From: Promicromonospora iranensis
Lineage (GTDB): Bacteria; Actinomycetota; Actinomycetes; Actinomycetales; Cellulomonadaceae
Length of the DNA stretch: 64,000 nucleotides
Reading direction: 5' to 3'
Assembly: GCF_028994775.1 (NCBI RefSeq)
Contig: NZ_JAJQMN010000005.1
Location: 415,297 to 479,296 of the forward strand
The translations under genes and the position numbers were made by a program. Positions 57,555 to 64,000 of this stretch are shown here, piece after piece (the stretch's first letter is position 1; each line of letters starts with the position of its first letter). The notes beneath the pieces were generated by a model. That model was given only the letters and a program-made list of their open reading frames with translations. It was not told the origin of the DNA and searched no databases.

Positions 57555-58295
57555 TCAGCTCTGCGCACGCTCGGTCTCGGCATGCGTCGTCCTTGCCCTG
57601 CGGTTTCCCGTCCCAGCGGCAGCTCCGCCCGCGACGTCCGCCTCTTCGCCCGTCGAGCTGCTCAGCTCGGCGAGCAGCCGCACCGCCACCGGACGCACCG
57701 CTTCTTCTTCCTGCCAGAGCGCCGCACGGACCCGCTGGCTCACCGCCTGCTCGCTGACCTTCAGGGACTGGGCGACGATCCGCTGTCGTCCCGGTTTGTC
57801 CTCGAGCGTGGCGAGCGTATCGGCGACCTCCCACCCGTGGGGAGTCCTGCGCGCGCGAATCGCGGCGAGAAGACGAAGCAGGGCCTCGACCTCGGCGGCC
57901 AGGTCCGGCTGGGTTGGGCCCGGTGCGGGCCCCTCGACGGCGATCGAGGTACCCCTGCCGCGGGTCTTGGCCCGCTCGACGGCGTCGCGGGCGCGGTAGA
58001 ACGCGAATCCGCGCGCCTCGCGCGACACGGTGGGCAACGGGCCCTCGACCGGGCCGACGCCGATACCCACGCTCCAGCCCTGATCACGCAGGAGGTGCAG
58101 CGCGATGTCTATCGCGAGCTCGGCACCGTCCCGCCCGACCGCGAGGATGCCCTGCACCTCGTCGCCCACCGTGCGCTCGAACGGCACCACCACCCCATCG
58201 CGCCCGCGCGTCAGGTCCTCGAGCTCGGCAAGGACCTCGGGAACCCGGTCGGCGGCGTAGGTCGAGCCTCGCTGGTCGACGGTGAGGACGATCAT
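57555..58295 (-). CDS. SatD-family protein with C-terminal HTH
   Basis: A 246-residue protein. The N-terminal SatD domain resembles a nucleotide-cyclase-like fold (MIVLTVDQRGSTYAADRVP, FERTVGDEVQGILA, VGIGVGPVEGPLP, GFAFYRARDAVERA). The C-terminal part has a helix-turn-helix (RQRIVAQSLKVSEQAVSQRV). SatD was first linked to acid tolerance in streptococci; the biochemical role is unclear. ATG 58295 lacks a Shine-Dalgarno and sits 7 bases after a TAGGCT -10 box, suggesting a leaderless transcript under autoregulation. Confidence 0.75.
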   Translation of the reverse strand: MIVLTVDQRGSTYAADRVPEVLAELEDLTRGRDGVVVPFERTVGDEVQGILAVGRDGAELAIDIALHLLRDQGWSVGIGVGPVEGPLPTVSREARGFAFYRARDAVERAKTRGRGTSIAVEGPAPGPTQPDLAAEVEALLRLLAAIRARRTPHGWEVADTLATLEDKPGRQRIVAQSLKVSEQAVSQRVRAALWQEEEAVRPVAVRLLAELSSSTGEEADVAGGAAAGTGNRRARTTHAETERAQS

Positions 58296-58298
58296 GCA

Positions 58299-58364
58299 CT
58301 CAAGCCTAGACCCTTCAGGAGAAGTCCTCAAGCCTGGGGGCTTAAACAGAAGACCTCAAGCTTA
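58299..58364 (-). promoter_or_regulatory. Three direct repeats phased at 28 bp (satD promoter)
   Basis: CTCAAGCCTA (58299), CTCAAGCCTG (58327) and CTCAAGCTTA (58355) lie exactly 28 bp apart. The first contains TAGGCT, a -10 box 7 bases before the ATG; the second covers the -35 region. The second is also half of a palindrome (CAAGCC-TGGG-GGCTTA). The HTH of the SatD protein is the obvious candidate binder. Confidence 0.7.
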
Positions 58365-58474
58365 TCGACTTGACTGCTGTCGTCTTGCCAGTTCTTGCAG
58401 ATATCGCCGTGCCCGCCGCATGCCTCGCCCTGTGATGTGGCCCGCGTCCTACGACCGAGCCAGGGCCCTGGCTT

Positions 58475-58933
58475 CTAGCCCGCCAGCCGCCACGCGATCG
58501 CCGACAGCGCCAGCCGGTAGGAGTCGAAGCCGAACCCGGCGACGGTGCCGGTGGCGATCCCGGCCACCACCGAGTAGTGCCGGAACGACTCGCGCGTGGC
58601 CGGGTTGGACAGGTGCACCTCGACGAGCAGCAGGCCCGCTGTCGTGACCTGGGCGGCGGCGTCACGCAGCGCGTACGAGTAGTGCGTGAACGCCGCCGGG
58701 TTCAGCACCACGTGGGCGCCGGCGTCGACCGCCTCGTGGAGCCAGCCGACGATCTCCGACTCACCGTCGGTCTGCCGCACCTCGACGTCCAGCCCGAGCT
58801 CCTCGCCCCATTTCGCGGCGGCGATCGTGAGATCGGCCATCGAGGCGTGGCCGTAGATCTCGGGCTCGCGGACACCGAGCCGGCCGAGATTAGGACCGTT
58901 GAGCACGAGGACGCGGGGCAGTGCAGAAGCCAT
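58475..58933 (-). CDS. aroQ: 3-dehydroquinate dehydratase, type II
   Basis: A 152-residue dodecameric-type enzyme of the shikimate pathway. Motifs are [20 protein letters not shown] (flexible loop Arg and catalytic Tyr), [15 protein letters not shown] (catalytic His) and [21 protein letters not shown] 58933 chosen for the canonical N-terminus. Its position after efp/nusB follows the usual actinobacterial aro neighbourhood, though aroB/aroK are not in the window. Confidence 0.94.
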   Translation of the reverse strand: MASALPRVLVLNGPNLGRLGVREPEIYGHASMADLTIAAAKWGEELGLDVEVRQTDGESEIVGWLHEAVDAGAHVVLNPAAFTHYSYALRDAAAQVTTAGLLLVEVHLSNPATRESFRHYSVVAGIATGTVAGFGFDSYRLALSAIAWRLAG

Positions 58934-59001
58934 GGTCGCGAGCCTAGTGGGCACAGCGGCACTAGACCCTGCTTCTAGGCGTCAGACCGTTCCGCTGGGC
59001 G

Positions 59002-59598
59002 TCAGATCTTGCCGCTCCCGTGCGCGATCCGGTGCCCGCCCATCGCGTCGGCGACCCAGCGCACCGCCTCGGGGCGAAGCTCGTCCCAGCTCCAGAAGAT
59101 GACGGCCAGGCAGGTGAGCGCCGCGCCGCCGGCCCGCCACTCGACGACCGGCGTGGCGACGCCGCACGTCCGGCACCCCAGGTCCGCCTCGCTCCCGGAG
59201 TCCCCCTCGCTCCAGGCCGCCGCCGCATCGTAGAACTGCCGCAGGCCCTCCTCGTCCGAGCAGGTCGGGCCGAACTCCTCCGGCGGCCCGAAGAACTCTC
59301 TTGTGGCCGAGCAGCGCGGGCACGTCACCGAGCCGACGTCGAACTGCCCGCCGTCCTGCACCTCACGGCCGACCCGGACCTGGACACCCCACGGTGTCTC
59401 TCCCGAGACCGACGTCTCCACGGTGTCGGCCCACGCGGGTCCCGCCGGATGACCGTCGCCCCCGAGGGCCGCGTCCGGAGACAGTTCCGGAAGGATCACC
59501 CCGCGCGCGACCAGGGCCTCCACCACCCGTCGCCCGACCTCGGGCGCGTCGTCCTCGGTCACGTCCAGGTCAGCGACCCACTCGTAGTACGTACCCAC
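59002..59598 (-). CDS. Hypothetical zinc-ribbon protein
   Basis: A 198-residue soluble protein. Two CxxC pairs (VTCPRCSATREF near residue 93 and LGCRTCGVATP near 143) probably bind one zinc. The surrounding sequence is Trp-rich and acidic at the N-terminus (MGTYYEWVADLDVTEDDAPE). The family is not recognised; similar proteins in actinobacteria and other phyla are unannotated immunity-like or sugar ABC-unrelated singletons. Codon use matches the neighbours. Confidence 0.65.
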   Translation of the reverse strand: MGTYYEWVADLDVTEDDAPEVGRRVVEALVARGVILPELSPDAALGGDGHPAGPAWADTVETSVSGETPWGVQVRVGREVQDGGQFDVGSVTCPRCSATREFFGPPEEFGPTCSDEEGLRQFYDAAAAWSEGDSGSEADLGCRTCGVATPVVEWRAGGAALTCLAVIFWSWDELRPEAVRWVADAMGGHRIAHGSGKI

Positions 59599-59768
59599 AG
59601 CTCTCCCTCATTCGGCGCGTCCGGTCGGCGCGCTCGGTCAGTTCGGCATCCGCCTCGACACCCGGCTCGGCATCGGTGCCGCTCTCCACCAGGTACCACC
59701 GTGCGGCTTTCTACCAGAGCCTTCGACGGGACCGCCCGCAAAGTCGCCCTCCACCAGCACCAACACCG

Positions 59769-60257
59769 TCACGCCCCGTCCGGCTCCAGCCCTTCCACCA
59801 GGAGCGTCCGCGGACCCGGGCCGGCCTCGGCGAGCTCGTCGTGCGGGTTGGTCAGCGCACAGCGACGCAGCGAGAGACACCCGCAACCGATGCAGTCGGT
59901 GAGGTGGTCCCGCAGCCGGGAGAGCTGCTCGATCCGCGCGTCGAGGTCGTCGTGCCAGGCCTGCGAGATCCGCCGCCAGTCCTTCGCAGTCGGAGTGCGG
60001 TCGCCGGGGAGCGTGGCCAGCGCTGCGCCGATATCGGCGAGCGGGATGCCGACGCGCTGCGACACCCGGATGAACGCCACCCGCCGCAGCGTCTCGCGCG
60101 GGTAACGTCGCTGGTTGCCCGACGTCCGCCGGCTCGCGATCAGCCCCTTGCGCTCGTAGAAGTGCAAAGCGGACACGGAGACGCCGCTCCGCGCGGCGAG
60201 GTCGCCGACAGTGAGCTCGTCACGGTCCCACGGGACGGCGGGGTTGGGTGCTTCCAC
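59769..60257 (-). CDS. soxR: Redox-sensitive transcriptional activator SoxR
   Basis: A 162-residue MerR-family protein with a [2Fe-2S] cluster: four Cys in CIGCGCLSLRRC (residues 119-130). Winged helix: LTVGDLAARSGVSVSALHFY, YERKGLIASRRTSGNQRRY. Oxidation of the cluster by redox-cycling compounds switches target promoters on. Actinobacterial SoxR controls efflux and quinone-handling genes rather than soxS; here the divergent oxidoreductase and MFS genes are the evident targets. Confidence 0.93.
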   Translation of the reverse strand: MEAPNPAVPWDRDELTVGDLAARSGVSVSALHFYERKGLIASRRTSGNQRRYPRETLRRVAFIRVSQRVGIPLADIGAALATLPGDRTPTAKDWRRISQAWHDDLDARIEQLSRLRDHLTDCIGCGCLSLRRCALTNPHDELAEAGPGPRTLLVEGLEPDGA

Positions 60258-60336
60258 AGGCGGCCTCCTACGGCTCTCGACAACTCCGGACGGCGGGCCG
60301 GGAGCGGCGGCGCCGAGCCGGCACAGGTCACGGTTG

Positions 60337-60356
60337 ACCTCAAGTTTGGTTCAGGT
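60337..60356. promoter_or_regulatory. SoxR box
   Basis: ACCTCAAGTTTGGTTCAGGT is an imperfect palindrome matching the CCTCAAG...CTTGAGG SoxR-box pattern, located between soxR and the rightward oxidoreductase and 15 bases before its ATG. Confidence 0.78.
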
Positions 60357-60370
60357 TAAAGGATGACGGC

Positions 60371-61495
60371 ATGGACGCCATCAGACACCACTCCTTCGGG
60401 CCGCCCGAGGTCCTCACGCTCGAGCAGGTCCCCGATCCCACACCGGGTCCCGGGGAGGTGCTCGTCGACGCCGTGGCACACGGCGTGCACCTCCTCGACA
60501 CGAGCCTCCGCCGCGGCGAGGATGGCCCGCCGCTCGCCCTGCCGAGCCTCCCGACCATCCCGGGCCGCGAGATCGCGGGCACCGTCTCCGACGTCGGCCC
60601 CGGCGTCGACGCCGCGTGGATCGGACGACCGGTGGCGGCACACCTGGGCCGCGTGACGGACGGCGGCGGGTACGCCCGGCGCGTCGTCGTCGGCACCGAC
60701 AAGCTGCACGTGATTCCCGATGGCCCGGACGGCGCTCCGCTCGATCCGTCCGACGCGATAGCGATGATCGGGACCGGACGGATGGCGGTCTACACCCTCG
60801 ACATCGCGGCCGTGACCGCCGCCGACGTCGTCGTGGTGACAGGTGCCGCAGGCGGGCTTGGCACACTTTTTGTGCAAGAGGCGTTGAACACCGGCGCCCG
60901 CGTCGTCGCCCTGGCGAGCAGCCTGTCCAGACTCAAGGTCCTGGAGGATCTGGTGGGCCTGGAGGGCGCGGAGGACGGCAACCGCTTCGGCCGCCTCGCC
61001 CTGGTCGACTACTCCGCCCCCGACTGGACGGACACCGCCCGGGCCGCCCTGGGAGGCGCCCGCGCGACGCTCGTGTTCGACGGCGTCGGCGGAGACCTGG
61101 GCACCGCCGCGACCGCGCTGCTGGTGGGGCAGGGTCGTGCTGGTGCTGCTGGTGCTGCTGGTGCTGGTGGCGCCGGTGCTGCCGGTGACACCGTCAGCAG
61201 GAGCGTCTCGCCGCCCGCACGGCTCGTCGCCTACGGCTGGGCATCCGGTGCGCCGAACCGCTACACGTCCTGGGCGGACGCCGACCACGTCGAGCCGCCG
61301 TTCGAGGTTCGCTACGCCGTAGGGCCCGACGCTCCCCCGATGCCCGACCAACGGCCCTACCAGGAGCGCGCCCTGGCCCGTGCGGCGGCGGGCCGGTGGC
61401 GGGTGGCCACGCACCGCGTGCCGTTCGCCGAGGCCGCCCGGGCCCACCGCGAGCTGGAGGAGCGCCGCACCACCGGAAAGGTGGTGCTGGTGTGA
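60371..61495 (+). CDS. Quinone-oxidoreductase-like MDR protein
   Basis: A 374-residue medium-chain reductase without zinc ligands: GroES-like N-terminal domain (PGPGEVLVDAVAHGVHLLD, LPTIPGREIAGTVSDVG) and Rossmann motif VVVTGAAGGLGTLFVQEA (about residue 160). It probably reduces quinones or enones with NADPH. A tandem-repeat insertion (GAAGAAGAGG, about residues 257-272) sits in a surface loop. Controlled by the SoxR box and overlapping the MFS gene, so it is part of a redox-stress/toxin-export operon. Confidence 0.87.
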   Translation: MDAIRHHSFGPPEVLTLEQVPDPTPGPGEVLVDAVAHGVHLLDTSLRRGEDGPPLALPSLPTIPGREIAGTVSDVGPGVDAAWIGRPVAAHLGRVTDGGGYARRVVVGTDKLHVIPDGPDGAPLDPSDAIAMIGTGRMAVYTLDIAAVTAADVVVVTGAAGGLGTLFVQEALNTGARVVALASSLSRLKVLEDLVGLEGAEDGNRFGRLALVDYSAPDWTDTARAALGGARATLVFDGVGGDLGTAATALLVGQGRAGAAGAAGAGGAGAAGDTVSRSVSPPARLVAYGWASGAPNRYTSWADADHVEPPFEVRYAVGPDAPPMPDQRPYQERALARAAAGRWRVATHRVPFAEAARAHRELEERRTTGKVVLV

Positions 61496-62901
61496 CCGCC
61501 ACTGTGCCGACGTCCTCGTCGGTTTCCGCACCACCCGCGCCATCCGCGCCACCCCCGCAGTCCGCGCCACCCCCGCAGTCCGCATCACCCGCGCCTCCAC
61601 CGTCGGGTCGGCTGAGCCGGGGCGGGCAGCGCCTCGTCCTCGCCGGGATGGTCGCGCTCTGCTCGCTCGGGGCGTTCGAGTCCCTCGCCGTGTCGACGGC
61701 GATGCCGACGGTCGCCGTCGAGCTGGACGGGCTGCGGTACTACACGCTGGCGTTCGCGGTGGCGTTCGCGACCAGCGTCGTCGGGATGCTCACGGCCGGA
61801 CGCTGGTGCGATCGCAGCGGCCCCGCGCCGGCCATGTGGACCGGCGTGGCACTCTTCGTCGTCGGCCTCCTCGTGGCGGGCACGGCGACCGGCATGGGCG
61901 CCCTCGTCGCGGGACGTGCGGTGCAGGGCGTCGGCAACGGGCTCTTCGGTGTCGCGCTGTACGTCCTGGTCGCCCGCGTGTTCGCCACCGAGCGGCATGC
62001 CACCGTGTTCTCCGCGTTCGCCGCGGCGTGGGTGGTGCCCGCGATCGTCGGGCCAGGGCTCGCCGGACTCGTCGTGGACCACGTGGGCTGGCGCTGGGTG
62101 TTCCTCGGCGCCGCCGTACTGACCGTCCCAGCGGCACTTCTGATGCGGCCCGGCCTGACGGCCGCCCACGAGGACCGGCCCGTAGCGGCGACGCGCCCGG
62201 ATGACGCTGGAGCGCCTGACACTGGGGCGCCTGACACTGCCGTGCCAGACGCCGCGGGCGGCCAGCCGGCAGCTCCCCCGCTGCACGCGCTGCGGCTTGC
62301 CCTGGCCGTGCTCCGGGCCGGGCGCGGCCTGCCGGCCGTCGTGTCGGTGCGGGCCCTGGTGTCGGCGGCGTTCGTGGGTTCCGAGGTGCTGCTGCCCCTG
62401 CTCCTGGTGCACGAGCGGCACCTGAGCCCTGGCGGCGCAGGCCTCATCCTCACGGTCGGAGCCCTCGGCTGGTCCGGAGCGTCCTGGGTTCGTGGCCGCG
62501 ACCTGCTGCATCTGGGCCATGCCAGCTACGTACGGCTCGGCGGAAGCCTTCTCACCCTCGGGATGATCGGCGCTGCAGTCCTGGTGCTCCCGGACGTGCC
62601 GGCCTGGGTCGGGATGGCGTTCTGGGTGCTGTCCGGCAGCGGGATGGGTCTCGTCTACCCCACTCTGTCCGTCCTCACGCTCGAGTTGGCGGCGCCGCAC
62701 GAACAGGGATCGGCCTCGTCGGCACTTCAGGTGGCGGACGCCGTAGCCGCCGCCGTCGCGTCCACTGCGACCGGTGCGCTCCTGTGGACCCTGCACGACG
62801 TCGTAGGCCTGCCCGCGTATGCGGCGGTGCTCGGGCTCACCGGGCTGCTGGCGATTGCGACCGTACTGCTGGCGGACCGGACCAGGCTTGTAGAGGACTG
62901 A
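61492..62901 (+). CDS. MFS drug-efflux transporter (DHA-type)
   Basis: 469 residues from GTG 61492, which overlaps the oxidoreductase stop (GTGA). A 38-residue Pro/Ala/Ser tail with an 18-bp repeat (APPPQSAPPPQSA) precedes the helices. Motif A region TAGRWCDRSG, motif C-like GPGLAGLVVDHVGWRWVF and SALQVADAVAAAVAS are typical of multidrug exporters. Central loop has a GAPDTGAPDT repeat. The coupling with a SoxR-controlled reductase suggests export of redox-active compounds. Confidence 0.88.
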   Translation: MTATVPTSSSVSAPPAPSAPPPQSAPPPQSASPAPPPSGRLSRGGQRLVLAGMVALCSLGAFESLAVSTAMPTVAVELDGLRYYTLAFAVAFATSVVGMLTAGRWCDRSGPAPAMWTGVALFVVGLLVAGTATGMGALVAGRAVQGVGNGLFGVALYVLVARVFATERHATVFSAFAAAWVVPAIVGPGLAGLVVDHVGWRWVFLGAAVLTVPAALLMRPGLTAAHEDRPVAATRPDDAGAPDTGAPDTAVPDAAGGQPAAPPLHALRLALAVLRAGRGLPAVVSVRALVSAAFVGSEVLLPLLLVHERHLSPGGAGLILTVGALGWSGASWVRGRDLLHLGHASYVRLGGSLLTLGMIGAAVLVLPDVPAWVGMAFWVLSGSGMGLVYPTLSVLTLELAAPHEQGSASSALQVADAVAAAVASTATGALLWTLHDVVGLPAYAAVLGLTGLLAIATVLLADRTRLVED

Positions 62902-62907
62902 CCGAGA

Positions 62908-62949
62908 GCCGTGGGGCGACCTGGCGTGACAGATCAGGCCGCCCACGGC
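62908..62949 (+). terminator. Possible terminator after the MFS gene
   Basis: A stem pairs gccgtggggcgacctg with caggccgcccacggc (one bulge, one mismatch) around an 11-base loop, directly after the stop. No T-run follows. Confidence 0.4.
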
Positions 62950-63076
62950 CACGGGGTCAGGTGCCCTCGGCCGGCAGTAGCCCGGTGGTCGGCAGGTCGC
63001 AAACCGCGGCCGGGTCTGCGGGCCCGTGGTCAGGTTGGCGCCCGGCGGTTCTGGTTGGTCGAGTCCCTCGGCGGGG

Positions 63077-64000
63077 TTAGGCGGCTTCGGATTCGGGTGG
63101 GGTTTCGATGGGTTCGGGCAGGGTGATGCGGTGTCCTCGGGCGTCGGTGAAGGCCCACCCGGTCTCCAGCAGGGTGCCCGGGACGGCAGCGCCGGTGGTG
63201 GTGCCGTCGCCGGTGGTGCCGGTTAGGGGTTTGCCTGTCCAGTGCATGGTGATGCCTTGGGTGTCGACGAGTTGGTGGTGGTACCAGCACAACAGGGCAC
63301 TGTTGCTCACCGACGTGTTCCCGCCGTGGGCCCAGTGAGTGATCGCGTGGTGGACCTCGCACCGTGAGGGTGGTTGGTCGCATCCGGGGAAGACGCAGTG
63401 CCGGTCCCGAGCGATCACGGCTCGCCGCATCTGCCCGGTAACGGTGCGTTGAGCGCGTCCGACGTCCAGGACCGCACCATCAGGTCCGAACACAACCCGG
63501 GTGACCGCACTGTCACACGCCAACCGGCGTAGCAGTGCTCGTGGTGCACGGTCACCGGTCTCGGAGAACACCGGCCCACCACCGGACAACAACCCAGACA
63601 TCGACAGTGTGCCGGCCACGCCCACGCCCGCGCTCGTACTCGTGCCCGTAACCGCTGTACCTGCACCCGTGCTTGTGCCTGGTGCGCCGGCGCCGGTGGG
63701 ACGTCCTGGTACACGTCCTGGTGAACGGCCTGGTGTGGCGGGGCCTGGTGTGGCTTGTCCGCAGGTCAGGCACAGGCCCTCGCGGGTGCGGGTGGCCTGG
63801 GCGATCAGCTCGGTCCAGGACACCGTGACGTTCAGGTGGGGTGGGATCGCGGCGCCGGGTGAGGCCTGGTTGGTGTCCAGCACGATCCGGGCGAGGTCGG
63901 CCAGGCCCTGCGCGCGACGCTGGGTCGACGTGCGGGGGTCTTCTGCGGCGGGGGCGCCGATGATCGCGTTGATCGCAGCAGTGACCAGGAGGCCGTGTTC
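63077..64000 (-). CDS. HNH endonuclease, DUF222 type, C-terminal part
   Basis: 308 codons read leftward into the window; the N-terminus lies beyond 64000. The visible part begins inside the DUF222 domain (EHGLLVTAAINAIIGAPAAE, RRAQGLADLARIVLD). A low-complexity linker built from GTSTGAG and PGRSPGR repeats follows, then the HNH nuclease: RDRHCVFPGCDQPPSRCEVH, HHAITHWAHGGNTSVSNSAL and LCWYHHQLVD. Such genes are multicopy in many Micrococcales and look like selfish or anti-element nucleases; activity is inferred from intact HNH residues. Confidence 0.87.
   Translation of the reverse strand, partial: EHGLLVTAAINAIIGAPAAEDPRTSTQRRAQGLADLARIVLDTNQASPGAAIPPHLNVTVSWTELIAQATRTREGLCLTCGQATPGPATPGRSPGRVPGRPTGAGAPGTSTGAGTAVTGTSTSAGVGVAGTLSMSGLLSGGGPVFSETGDRAPRALLRRLACDSAVTRVVFGPDGAVLDVGRAQRTVTGQMRRAVIARDRHCVFPGCDQPPSRCEVHHAITHWAHGGNTSVSNSALLCWYHHQLVDTQGITMHWTGKPLTGTTGDGTTTGAAVPGTLLETGWAFTDARGHRITLPEPIETPPESEAA

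Noticed and set aside
58296..58308. HAIR element (HspR site) suggested by ACTCAAG
   Set aside because: Only a half-site in direct-repeat arrangement; HspR needs the inverted CTTGAGT-N7-ACTCAAG pair, and no heat-shock gene is adjacent.

Overview
The window is about 64 kb of very GC-rich DNA with strong G/C preference at codon third positions, frequent GTG starts and many 1-4 base gene overlaps (ATGA, GTGA, TGATG). Gene content and order indicate an actinobacterium of the order Micrococcales, plausibly near Cellulomonadaceae or Promicromonosporaceae. Markers are GarA (FHA), an FtsR-type MerR regulator, the DUF881/small-basic-protein cluster, mIHF, the fused RibBA, an actinobacterial-type PriA and a conserved metK-coaBC-rpoZ-gmk-mihF-pyrF-carB-carA-pyrC-pyrB-pyrR-nusB-efp-aroQ block. 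I saw no rRNA, tRNA, CRISPR array or insertion sequence.

Layout. 1-13.7 kb is accessory: a partial unknown gene, an intergenic region with a perfect 29-bp inverted repeat, a stand-alone TOPRIM protein, an FAD monooxygenase/zinc alcohol dehydrogenase pair opposite a TetR regulator with two palindromic operators, an orphan tyrosine recombinase, and a signalling cluster (soluble kinase, single-domain receiver, membrane hybrid kinase). A pyruvoyl-dependent arginine decarboxylase overlapping a putative acetyltransferase, a PLD-type cardiolipin synthase and an MscS channel follow. 13.7-20.2 kb is the cell-envelope/regulatory cluster pgsA - DUF881 - small basic protein - DUF881 - garA - ftsR - DUF151 nuclease - MerR, an order shared with mycobacteria except that gcvH is missing. 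A DEAD-box helicase with a strong terminator follows, then hisG-hisE, a probably frameshifted lipoprotein, and the ribD-ribE-ribBA-ribH operon behind an FMN riboswitch.

29-32 kb carries a DUF2306 membrane protein and a NarL-type two-component system. 32-57 kb is mostly housekeeping: rpe, rsmB-like, fmt, HAD-priA, metK, coaBC, rpoZ, gmk, mihF, then the seven-gene pyr operon (pyrR-pyrB-pyrC-membrane protein-carA-carB-pyrF) with a PyrR-type leader and a terminator, and nusB and efp. Lineage-specific genes sit between these blocks: a SRPBCC-ArsR pair with two operators and an MFS exporter. 57-64 kb has a SatD-family gene behind three direct repeats phased at 28 bp, aroQ, a SoxR regulator facing a quinone-oxidoreductase/MFS operon across a SoxR box, and a partial HNH endonuclease of the DUF222 type.

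The most striking property of the window as a whole is its load of short tandem repeats. More than twenty unrelated genes carry in-frame 12-, 15- or 18-bp repeats in their termini, linkers or signal peptides, while intergenic spaces also hold 13-, 16- and 21-bp repeats whose length is not constrained by a reading frame.
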